A stretch of 21,394 nt of DNA from Candidatus Heimdallarchaeota archaeon (GTDB lineage Archaea; Asgardarchaeota; Heimdallarchaeia; Heimdallarchaeales; Kariarchaeaceae). This document shows, piece after piece, positions 1 through 5,960 of the stretch. The notes below the pieces were generated by a model that worked only from the letters and a program-made list of their open reading frames with translations, was not told where the DNA came from and searched no databases. Every line of letters begins with the position of its first letter. The stretch's first letter is position 1. The stretch covers positions 1 to 21,394 of the forward strand of contig WAMJ01000040.1 of NCBI GenBank assembly GCA_015522385.1, in the 5' to 3' direction. The position numbers and the translations under genes are program-made.

Positions 1-90
1 ACGCAAAGATGGACCACGCAAAGATGGACCACGCAAAGATGGACCACGCAAAGATGGACCACGCAAAGATGGACCACGCAAAGATGGACC
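1..90 (+). repeat. 15-bp in-frame tandem repeat coding for MDHAK units
   Basis: Five identical units (ATGGACCACGCAAAG) start at 9, 24, 39, 54 and 69. The last 8 bases of another unit fill 1-8, and 84-90 begins a sixth unit that then changes into other His-rich codons. Each unit codes Met-Asp-His-Ala-Lys. The copies are identical at every base, so the array is young or kept uniform by slippage, and its copy number may vary between strains. The array is cut by the left edge, so its full length is unknown. Confidence 0.95.
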
Positions 91-2072
91 ATGGAGATCA
101 TGGAAACCACCATGAGATGATGGTTGCGGAGTTCCGAACTAAGACTATTGTTGTGACCCTTATCACCATCCCCGTACTCCTGCTTTCACCCACTATCCAA
201 GGGTGGCTTGGAATCACAGGGATCAGTTTTCCATTCCAAGATTTTGTCCTCGCCTTTCTCGCATCAGTGATTGTTTTCTACGGGGCGTCTACCTTCTTCA
301 AGGGAGCGAGAAGAGCCCTTAAAAGTGGGATACTTGATATGAGTGTCCTCGTGTCACTCGCGGTACTGTCAGGTTACCTTTACAGCCTCGCAGCCACCTT
401 TGTTTTCAAGGATGTTGCAGATTTCTACTGGGAGATATCCACACTGGTTCTCTTCCTTGTCTTCGGACACTGGATGGAGATGCGAGCTGTTGCGGGTGCA
501 TCAGGAGCTCTAAACGCGTTGGTTAAACTCATCCCACCCATGGCTAATCTTGTTGACGGGGATGACATCAAGGAGGTCGAGACCTCCGAACTCAAGGTCG
601 GTGATGTCATCCTTATCAGACCGGGGGAGAAGGTGCCCATTGACGGAAAAGTCATAGAGGGGCAGACCAATGTGAACGAGGCCATGATCACCGGTGAGGC
701 CAAACCCGTGTCCAAGAAGGAGGGGGACATGGTCATCGGTGGTACACTCAACCAGACCGGCTCGCTCAAGGTTGTCGTGGAGAGGACAGGGGATGAGACT
801 GCACTGTCACAGATCATTAGCCTCGTCAAGGAGGCCCAGAGTTCCAAGCCCAAGACACAGAAACTCGCAGATAGAGCTGCACACTACCTCACCCTCATCG
901 CCATAACAGTTGGCACACTGACATTCATCACATGGTCCTTCATACTTCCGCAGAATCTTGTATTCGCGCTGTCTCTGACGATTACAGTTCTCGTCATTGC
1001 CTGCCCCCACGCACTTGGTTTGGCGATACCCACGGTGACGTCAATATCCACCACACTCGCCGCCCAGAATGGGATGTTGGTCAAGGACATGATAGCGATG
1101 GAGATCGCCAAGGATCTGGACTACGTGGTCTTTGACAAGACGGGTACGCTCACCAAGGGAGAGTTCGGAGTCACCGATGTCATATCCTACTCATCCCTGA
1201 GTGAGGACGAGGTTCTTGCTCGTGTGGCAGGTCTGGAGCTTCACTCCGAGCATGTCATCGGTAAGGGAATCGTTAACTCCGCCAAGGACAAGGGTCTGAA
1301 CATTCCTAAAACTGCAGAATTCGATGCCATTCCTGGTAAGGGAGCGAAGGGAGAAGTCGAAGGGTCTATGATCTACGTCGGGAACAGGGCAATGGTCGAA
1401 GATCTCGGTCTCAGCGTGGAGAAGGGTCAGTCTGACTTCAACGAGCTCTCCTCGCAGGGTAAGACCGTGATCTACATCACGACGGACAAGGAGGTCATCG
1501 GCCTGATTGCCCTAGCGGACATCATCAGGGACGAGTCCTATGAGACCATATCTGCCCTCCAAGCCATGGGGGTGAAGACCGCGATGCTTACTGGTGACAA
1601 CGAGCTCACCGCTGCTTATGTCGCAAAGAAGCTAGGCCTGACAACCTACTTCGCGGACGTCCTCCCACAGGACAAAGCTGCAAAGATCAAGGAGCTCCAG
1701 TCCAAAGGTCACAAAGTAGCCATGGTCGGAGATGGTGTGAACGATGCACCTGCACTTGTTCAAGCAGATCTGGGTGTTGCTATTGGGGCGGGGACTGATG
1801 TAGCGGTCGAGTCCGCACATGTCGTCCTCGTCAAGAACGATCCTCGAGACATCGTCGCACTGTTCAGACTGAGCAGGGCTACCTCTGCCAAGATGGTGCA
1901 GAACCTCTGGTGGGCAACTGGATATAACGCCATAGCAATCCCGATTGCAGCAGGTCTTCTCTATCCAATCGGAGTGGTCATCAGACCCGAAGTTGCGGCT
2001 CTGATCATGGCATTAAGCTCAATAATTGTTGTCTCAAATGCCTTCCTCCTGAAGATTACAAAACTAAAGTAG
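9..2072 (+). CDS. copB: Copper-exporting P1B-type ATPase, CopB-like (5' end probably beyond the window)
   Basis: Membrane pump that uses ATP to move copper (Cu+/Cu2+, possibly Ag+) out of the cytoplasm. Residues are numbered from the ATG at 9. The metal-binding N-terminus is a Met/His-rich stretch (MDHAK repeats, then HGDHGNHHEMM) instead of a CxxC heavy-metal domain. The membrane CPH motif is at 332-334, the CopB-class signature. The actuator loop has TGEA at 228-231, the phosphorylated Asp376 lies in DKTGTLT, and the hinge GDGVND is at 574-579. The C-terminal pair of helices carries the N...Y..N and SS..V..NA pattern of P1B pumps. Oddities: the usual SEHP motif reads SEHV (His415, Val416) and TGES reads TGEA. 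The reading frame is open to the left edge and every repeat unit holds a Met, so the true start is probably upstream. No regulator is visible on this side. Confidence 0.93.
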   Translation: MDHAKMDHAKMDHAKMDHAKMDHAKMDHGDHGNHHEMMVAEFRTKTIVVTLITIPVLLLSPTIQGWLGITGISFPFQDFVLAFLASVIVFYGASTFFKGARRALKSGILDMSVLVSLAVLSGYLYSLAATFVFKDVADFYWEISTLVLFLVFGHWMEMRAVAGASGALNALVKLIPPMANLVDGDDIKEVETSELKVGDVILIRPGEKVPIDGKVIEGQTNVNEAMITGEAKPVSKKEGDMVIGGTLNQTGSLKVVVERTGDETALSQIISLVKEAQSSKPKTQKLADRAAHYLTLIAITVGTLTFITWSFILPQNLVFALSLTITVLVIACPHALGLAIPTVTSISTTLAAQNGMLVKDMIAMEIAKDLDYVVFDKTGTLTKGEFGVTDVISYSSLSEDEVLARVAGLELHSEHVIGKGIVNSAKDKGLNIPKTAEFDAIPGKGAKGEVEGSMIYVGNRAMVEDLGLSVEKGQSDFNELSSQGKTVIYITTDKEVIGLIALADIIRDESYETISALQAMGVKTAMLTGDNELTAAYVAKKLGLTTYFADVLPQDKAAKIKELQSKGHKVAMVGDGVNDAPALVQADLGVAIGAGTDVAVESAHVVLVKNDPRDIVALFRLSRATSAKMVQNLWWATGYNAIAIPIAAGLLYPIGVVIRPEVAALIMALSSIIVVSNAFLLKITKLK

Positions 2073-2128
2073 TAATATTTTCTTACAAAATAATAAATAA
2101 TTCAGTTGCAGTTTAATTTCTTGAGATG
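2073..2128. terminator. T-rich convergent intergenic spacer, possible bidirectional terminator
   Basis: Short AT-rich gap between two converging genes. The + strand has a T run right after the copB stop (TAATATTTTCTTA, 2073-2085). Read on the minus strand, about 2088-2100 is also T-rich (TTATTTATTATTTTG). Archaeal termination often uses U-rich tracts without a hairpin, and no strong stem is visible. The call rests on base composition and position only. Confidence 0.3.
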
Positions 2129-2527
2129 TCAGTATACATCCACTGCGTGCGTACCGACCTTCCCGACATAAACGCCGGCGAGGGGGTTCTGGCAGTAGGG
2201 ACAGTTGCTGTTCGATGCCAGTGAGATATCCAGATGGTGCTTGTGGAATACAGTCTTGCACTTGGGGCATTGTGAGAACTCATCTCCGACCTTGAAGCTC
2301 ATCTGGCTGATGGGGCAGATGTAGAGTTTGTCCCCGCAGTTCTGGCAGTATTTTGCGCCCTCGGGGTTGGAGGTGAAGTTGCAACTGAAACAGTACACTC
2401 CTGTCGTGACAGGTGGCTCCTCTTCCACCTCATCAACGACGACGGGTACTACACCGTGGTGCCCTAGGTGGTGGTGTCCCAGTATTCCCCGCCTCCTCCT
2501 GGATGTCCTTCGTCTTGTTCCGCACAT
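2129..2527 (-). CDS. Zinc-ribbon protein with a RING-like (Prok-RING-type) treble clef
   Basis: Small soluble protein of 132 residues. Residues 1-25 are Arg- and His-rich (RRRR, HHHLGHH), followed by an acidic linker (32-37). A zinc ribbon follows with Cys46/49 and Cys61/64. Residues 71-112 then follow the RING/treble-clef layout: CPIS (71-74), a KVGDEF turn, CPKC (87-90), VFHKHH (93-98) and CPYC (109-112). This resembles Prok-RING_1 domains (CPxC...D..V.CP.C...HR.C...C). The second Cys of the first knuckle is Ser74, and the Cys expected after FHxx is His98. The start lies 6 nt after the stop of the upstream membrane protein, so the two are probably co-transcribed. No ubiquitin-like or E2 gene is visible nearby, so an adaptor or protein-binding role is more likely than E3 activity. 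Function unknown. Confidence 0.75.
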   Translation of the reverse strand: MCGTRRRTSRRRRGILGHHHLGHHGVVPVVVDEVEEEPPVTTGVYCFSCNFTSNPEGAKYCQNCGDKLYICPISQMSFKVGDEFSQCPKCKTVFHKHHLDISLASNSNCPYCQNPLAGVYVGKVGTHAVDVY

Positions 2528-2533
2528 TTTACA

Positions 2534-2968
2534 TCACTCGTGAAGGATCCGCGATCCACATGTGTTGCAGTACTGAGCCTCTACCTTGTTGGAGGCACCA
2601 CAGGAGGTGCAGTACTGTGCCTTCGTGCCGAAGCTGTCATCGGTGGTCACAGATGCTACAGACTGAGCTACAGGCTGAGCGACCGGTTGAGAGACCGGCT
2701 GGTATACAACCTGCTTAGTCGGGGTCTGCACGGGGACTGCCGCTACTGCCTGCACTGGTGTCGATCCCACAGCAGATGTCTGTACGGGAATAGACCTCAC
2801 AACGAGGTATACCAATAGTCCCATCATAGGCATAAACAGCGTTACCAGACCCCATAGCAGTCCATTCCTGCCATTATTATTCGCATCATTCGCCACCAAG
2901 ATGGCGATGATCACAAGGATTCCAAATCCCAGAAGATACATGTGATTTCCGTCGTAATTCCACATCAT
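2534..2968 (-). CDS. PLDc_N-like membrane protein with C-terminal zinc ribbon
   Basis: Protein of 144 residues. Two hydrophobic segments (about 11-26 and 37-57) enclose an Asn-rich loop. The second has the pattern GLLWGL...PMMGLLVYLVVR, typical of the PLDc_N membrane hairpin. A Gln/Pro/Val-rich linker follows, with short VAQP repeats (about 60-105). A C-terminal zinc ribbon has Cys120/123 and Cys134/137 (YCTSCGA and YCNTCGS). The likely arrangement is a membrane anchor displaying a cytoplasmic zinc ribbon, which may hold the RING-like protein coded just downstream. The start is the first of two adjacent ATGs, with a clear GGGTGATCA ribosome site in front. The enzymatic part of phospholipase D is absent. 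Role unknown. Confidence 0.75.
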   Translation of the reverse strand: MMWNYDGNHMYLLGFGILVIIAILVANDANNNGRNGLLWGLVTLFMPMMGLLVYLVVRSIPVQTSAVGSTPVQAVAAVPVQTPTKQVVYQPVSQPVAQPVAQSVASVTTDDSFGTKAQYCTSCGASNKVEAQYCNTCGSRILHE

Positions 2969-3021
2969 GATTGATCACCCGTTTCACAACATCGTAAAAC
3001 TTGTCATATCATATATCGACG

Positions 3022-3033
3022 TATTATTTAAAG
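3022..3033 (-). promoter_or_regulatory. TATA box for the zinc-ribbon gene pair
   Basis: On the minus strand this reads CTTTAAATAATA, close to the archaeal TATA consensus. Transcription would start near 3003, giving a leader of about 35 nt that contains the GGTGATC ribosome site before the ATG at 2968. Supported by motif and spacing only. Confidence 0.55.
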
Positions 3034-3062
3034 AACATTTATTTCAAAATTGCTTGAGTAAA

Positions 3063-3076
3063 ATTTGAGCTCAAAT
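3063..3076. promoter_or_regulatory. Perfect 14-bp palindrome (candidate operator)
   Basis: ATTTGAGCTCAAAT is fully self-complementary. It lies 30 bp upstream of the TATA box of the zinc-ribbon pair and about 95 bp upstream of the ABC operon TATA box. An extra TTGAG half-site at 3054-3058 sits 12 bp to the left of the TTGAG within the palindrome. It may be a regulator site; the cognate protein is unknown. Confidence 0.4.
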
Positions 3077-3089
3077 CAAAACACCATAC

Positions 3090-3107
3090 ATTCATTATTG
3101 CATGAAT
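3090..3107. promoter_or_regulatory. Inverted repeat ATTCAT-N6-ATGAAT
   Basis: Six-base perfect arms at 3090-3095 and 3102-3107 around a 6-base spacer, about one helical turn and a half downstream of the 14-bp palindrome. The region is AT-rich, so chance occurrence is possible. Confidence 0.3.
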
Positions 3108-3149
3108 ATTGAAGAATTGATGAAAGATAGAATAGGAAAAAACCACATG

Positions 3150-3164
3150 TGTCAATACTTGACA
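3150..3164. promoter_or_regulatory. Inverted repeat TGTCAA-TAC-TTGACA next to the ABC operon promoter
   Basis: Perfect 6-bp arms around a 3-bp spacer, ending 6 bp before the TATA box of the downstream ABC operon, in the BRE position. A factor bound here would touch TFB/TBP binding, so it could repress or help recruit. The arm sequence resembles many bacterial-type wHTH operators, but no specific regulator can be named. Confidence 0.45.
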
Positions 3165-3170
3165 TGACAA

Positions 3171-3180
3171 CTTTAATATA
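3171..3180 (+). promoter_or_regulatory. TATA box of the ABC exporter/methyltransferase operon
   Basis: CTTTAATATA fits the archaeal TATA consensus. The expected start of transcription, about 25 nt later, falls at or next to the GTG codon at 3202. No ribosome site precedes that codon, so the first gene is probably translated from a leaderless mRNA. Confidence 0.6.
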
Positions 3181-3201
3181 TCAGGAACTGACATATAATT
3201 T

Positions 3202-3873
3202 GTGCAAGACAATAACGTACTTCTGAAACTCGAAAACGTGAAATTCAGGTACAACAAGAAGACAGATATCATCAATGGTGTCAATCTTACTGTTGGTACC
3301 GGTGAGATCGTGGGGATATCTGGAGAGAACGGAGCAGGCAAGTCCACTCTCCTCAAGCTCATCATTGGACTACTCAAACCGAAAGACGGGAATATCATCA
3401 AGAATGGTTCCATCGGGTATTCCCCTCAGAACCAATTGCTCTTCGAGAATCTGACAGTGATTGAGAACTTCATGGTCTTTGGGAAGGGAATGGATTTGCC
3501 AAGGAGTGAGATCGAGAAGGAGGCTGACCGGATAATGAAGGAATTGAATTTCACAAAATACAGGGACATAAAGGTCAAGGATCTTAGCGGTGGGACTGCG
3601 CAGAAAGTAAACTTTGGGATAGCTCTCTTAGGAGATCCTGAAATCCTCGTCCTTGATGAACCCTATCAGGGAATGGACTATGCCTCTTTCCTCGCGTTCT
3701 GGGACATACAATTCGACCTCAGGAAGCGAGGTAAGTCTGTGATCATCGTTAGCCACCTAATTGAAGATCAAGAGAAATTCAGCAAGGCGGTTCACCTCGT
3801 GAATGGCAAGCTCCAAGGCTGTAATAGGGTGGACTGCCCAGAGTGCTGTGGAGGTAAGAAGACAAATGAGTAA
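3202..3873 (+). CDS. ABC transporter ATP-binding protein with Cys-rich C-terminal tail
   Basis: Nucleotide-binding subunit of an ABC-2 type exporter, 223 residues. Walker A is at 41-49 (GENGAGKST), followed by a Q-loop (YSPQNQ), the signature LSGGT, Walker B ILVLDEP, a D-loop (YQGMD) and the switch His in IIVSHL. The start is GTG at 3202. It has no Shine-Dalgarno site, but a TATA box lies about 25 nt upstream, as expected for leaderless translation. The last residues contain Cys207, 212, 215 and 216 (C-x4-C-x2-CC), which is unusual for this family and could bind metal or sense redox state. The gene overlaps the first permease by 8 nt. The substrate cannot be read from sequence; family members export drugs, peptides or lipids. 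Confidence 0.88.
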   Translation: MQDNNVLLKLENVKFRYNKKTDIINGVNLTVGTGEIVGISGENGAGKSTLLKLIIGLLKPKDGNIIKNGSIGYSPQNQLLFENLTVIENFMVFGKGMDLPRSEIEKEADRIMKELNFTKYRDIKVKDLSGGTAQKVNFGIALLGDPEILVLDEPYQGMDYASFLAFWDIQFDLRKRGKSVIIVSHLIEDQEKFSKAVHLVNGKLQGCNRVDCPECCGGKKTNE

Positions 3874-4615
3874 GGTATCATTCCTGACACTCGCCTTCCT
3901 GAAGAACATCCTCCGGCAACGATCCATGATCTTCAGCACCCTCGTGCTCCCTGCCCTGATCATGTGGTCGACATGGTGGGTGACTGCGGATATTCCCATG
4001 CAGTTCGGTTTCGCTATAGCTGATAACGAGATTGGGAAGAGTATGATAGACGTCCATGTCGTCACAGGTGCTCTAACCTCGATTGCTATTACATCCTCCC
4101 TCTTCGGTTACATACTCTTCGCCGAGAACAGGAGAACGATTTCTCGCCTGAGAATATCAGGGTACACTGATAGCACGATATCGCTTGCTACTCTCCTGTC
4201 ACTCCTCGTGACACTTATACTCTCCATTGTCGTCGTGTCCATCCTCGCTCTGAATCTGACGGAGATCAAGGATACCACAGGAATGGTCATCTCCATCGTT
4301 ACTGTAACTGCAATTTACGCGTCACTGGGAACCCTTGTTGCCAAGTTTATCACCAACGTGACTGAGGGTACACTTATCCTCCTAATTTTCTCCTTCCTCG
4401 ATCTGATGCTCCTCACAAATCCCATGGGAGGTGGAGTGTACCTCGAGAAGTGGACATACTTCCTCCCGGGTTTCTGGCCCGTGCAGATCGCTCTCGAATC
4501 TGCTTTTGTGGGTGCTCCTAGCCAGATGGCAGTTGTTTACCCCTTGGTATTCATCACAGCTCTCGTCGTTCTCAACTTGGTTATCAAGCCAGTAAGCAAC
4601 GGAGGTGACAAATAA
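3866..4615 (+). CDS. ABC-2 type transporter permease, first of a pair
   Basis: Membrane subunit of 249 residues with about six hydrophobic segments. An N-terminal helix (FLKNILRQRSMIFSTLVLPALIMW) and an internal amphipathic stretch, ENRRTISRLRISGYTDSTIS, resemble the ABC-2 layout in which the segment after TM2 contacts the ATPase. I chose the ATG at 3866 because GGAGGTAAG lies 8 nt in front and the ATGAGTAA overlap couples it to the ATPase gene. An in-frame ATG at 3803 would lie deep inside the ATPase gene. The protein is similar in plan and local sequence to the next gene (RNGYTDS/IVGYKER after TM2), so the pair probably arose by duplication and forms a heterodimer. Confidence 0.82.
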   Translation: MSKVSFLTLAFLKNILRQRSMIFSTLVLPALIMWSTWWVTADIPMQFGFAIADNEIGKSMIDVHVVTGALTSIAITSSLFGYILFAENRRTISRLRISGYTDSTISLATLLSLLVTLILSIVVVSILALNLTEIKDTTGMVISIVTVTAIYASLGTLVAKFITNVTEGTLILLIFSFLDLMLLTNPMGGGVYLEKWTYFLPGFWPVQIALESAFVGAPSQMAVVYPLVFITALVVLNLVIKPVSNGGDK

Positions 4616-5355
4616 TGGGATCTGTATCTTCGTTGATCAACTACACGGGAAGAAGTTTCTTAAGAGACAAGGGGGTCATCCTCACCATCCTCGTCCTTCC
4701 CGTCCTGTTGCTGACTGTAGCCAAGGAAAGCGCACCAATCGAATCTATCCCCCTTAAGCTGGACGACACAGTCGTTGTGACCGAAACCGAAACGCTGATC
4801 CTCATCCTCTACTCCATGACTGCGGTCGTCTTAGTCTCGGTGATCACCAGCTTTTTCCTAGCCTTTAACCAGAAGAAGGTAATCCCGCGGCTGAAGATTG
4901 TGGGATACAAGGAGAGGGAGATCGCAACCAGCTTTGTCGTGATGACATCATTCGTGAACCTCACAGCAGTGGTCATCGTCTGGTGGTACACGACCGCAAA
5001 TGTAGACGTCACAGAGAAGCTGGGTTTCTTCGTCGGACTCTTGACCATCTCAGTCATCATGTCAATCCTCGGGCTGATTGTCGCAGAGGTGATCTCGTCC
5101 AAGACGCTCTCCCTGTACGTCCTACTTTCGATATCTATAATTGACGCATCCTTCATCGAGAACCCCGCGTTCTCGCGGAGGTACAACGATGACTGGACCC
5201 AACTCATGCCCTCCAACCTTCCACTTAAGGTTCTGCTCAGATCTGTGTACGATACGGGAACGGTGTGGACCGAGGGGGTGGCACTTGTCGCTCTGTACAT
5301 CGTAGCCCTTTTCTTGATCTATGTTATTGTTCGTTCATTGTGGAAAAGAAGCTAG
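4615..5355 (+). CDS. ABC-2 type transporter permease, second of a pair
   Basis: Membrane subunit of 246 residues, about six hydrophobic segments, related to the preceding permease: both start with a short amphipathic helix ending in a 'LVLPxLL' segment and carry a basic 'RLKIxGY' stretch after TM2. Its ATG overlaps the previous stop (TAATG), and GGAGGTGA, a near-perfect match to the archaeal anti-SD, lies 6 nt upstream. Together with the ATPase it should form a complete exporter. No extracytoplasmic binding protein is present, which fits export and not import. Substrate unknown. Confidence 0.82.
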   Translation: MGSVSSLINYTGRSFLRDKGVILTILVLPVLLLTVAKESAPIESIPLKLDDTVVVTETETLILILYSMTAVVLVSVITSFFLAFNQKKVIPRLKIVGYKEREIATSFVVMTSFVNLTAVVIVWWYTTANVDVTEKLGFFVGLLTISVIMSILGLIVAEVISSKTLSLYVLLSISIIDASFIENPAFSRRYNDDWTQLMPSNLPLKVLLRSVYDTGTVWTEGVALVALYIVALFLIYVIVRSLWKRS

Positions 5356-5960
5356 CCCGTGAGGGCCTTTATCACAGAATCGCACGCATCTACAATCTAT
5401 TGGACTGGCCGTATGAGGTCATGATCTACCGGGGGATGAGGAAGAGGTGGATAGCAGAGCTCAGAGGGGAAACCATCCTCGAGGTCGGAGTAGGTACGGG
5501 GAAGAACCTGAGGTACTACCACGGGAGCAATGAGGTTCTTGGAATAGACAGGAGTCCACAAATGCTCGCTCAAGCTGAGAAGGAACAGAGGAAACTGGGT
5601 GCGGAGAACATTGACCTTCTGCTTCAGGAGGAACTCCCGTGGAATCTGCCCGAGAAGAAATTTACAACTGTAGTTGCCACCTTCGTCATGTGCACGATGA
5701 AGGACCCCTCACCCGTGTTCGAGGAGATCGCACGGGTCGTCGCCCCGGGGACGAGGTTCATCATCTTTGAGTACACCAAGCCCAAGTCCTTTCTGATGAG
5801 GATGTGGGCGAAGCTCCTGAACCCAACGACGAGGTTCCTCTTCGGAGTTGACTTCAACAGGGGAGCGAGCACCGAGTTCATGGGGGAAAAGTGGAAACTG
5901 GTCAGACGCACGAATGTAATGGAGGAGTTCCTGTTCGTCGCGGAGTTAGAGAGGGTATGA
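5340..5960 (+). CDS. Class I SAM-dependent methyltransferase (METTL7/UbiE-like)
   Basis: Cytosolic or membrane-peripheral methyltransferase of about 206 residues. The Rossmann motif I ILEVGVGTGKNLRYY, the acidic end of strand 2 (LGIDRSP) and the motif FVMCTMKDPSPVFEEIARVV followed by PGTRFIIFEY match the METTL7/phospholipid-methyltransferase-like group. The N-terminal YNLLDWPYEVMIYRGMRKRW is typical of these proteins. I took the GTG at 5340, which overlaps the permease stop by 16 nt; no convincing ribosome site is visible, so translation may depend on coupling. A longer form from ATG 5265 would overlap the permease by 90 nt and adds residues unlike the family. The gene ends 15 nt inside the converging hemY. 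Substrate unknown; a small lipophilic thiol, quinone or lipid is possible. Confidence 0.75.
   Translation: MEKKLAREGLYHRIARIYNLLDWPYEVMIYRGMRKRWIAELRGETILEVGVGTGKNLRYYHGSNEVLGIDRSPQMLAQAEKEQRKLGAENIDLLLQEELPWNLPEKKFTTVVATFVMCTMKDPSPVFEEIARVVAPGTRFIIFEYTKPKSFLMRMWAKLLNPTTRFLFGVDFNRGASTEFMGEKWKLVRRTNVMEEFLFVAELERV

Noticed and set aside
1..90. Possible CRISPR-like array
   Set aside because: The 15-bp units are contiguous, without spacers, in frame with the ATPase, and code for metal-binding residues.
425..853. Open frame of 142 codons on the minus strand inside copB
   Set aside because: Opposite strand of a conserved P-type ATPase core; composition (Ser, Thr, Met rich) is that of an antisense shadow.
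3039..3413. Minus-strand frame of 124 codons crossing the intergenic region and ABC gene
   Set aside because: It overlaps the Walker A region of the ABC ATPase on the other strand and covers the promoter signals; no family resemblance.
3803..4615. Longer permease starting at ATG 3803
   Set aside because: It would read 60 nt further into the ATPase gene; the ATG at 3866 has GGAGGTAAG in front and fits the family N-terminus.
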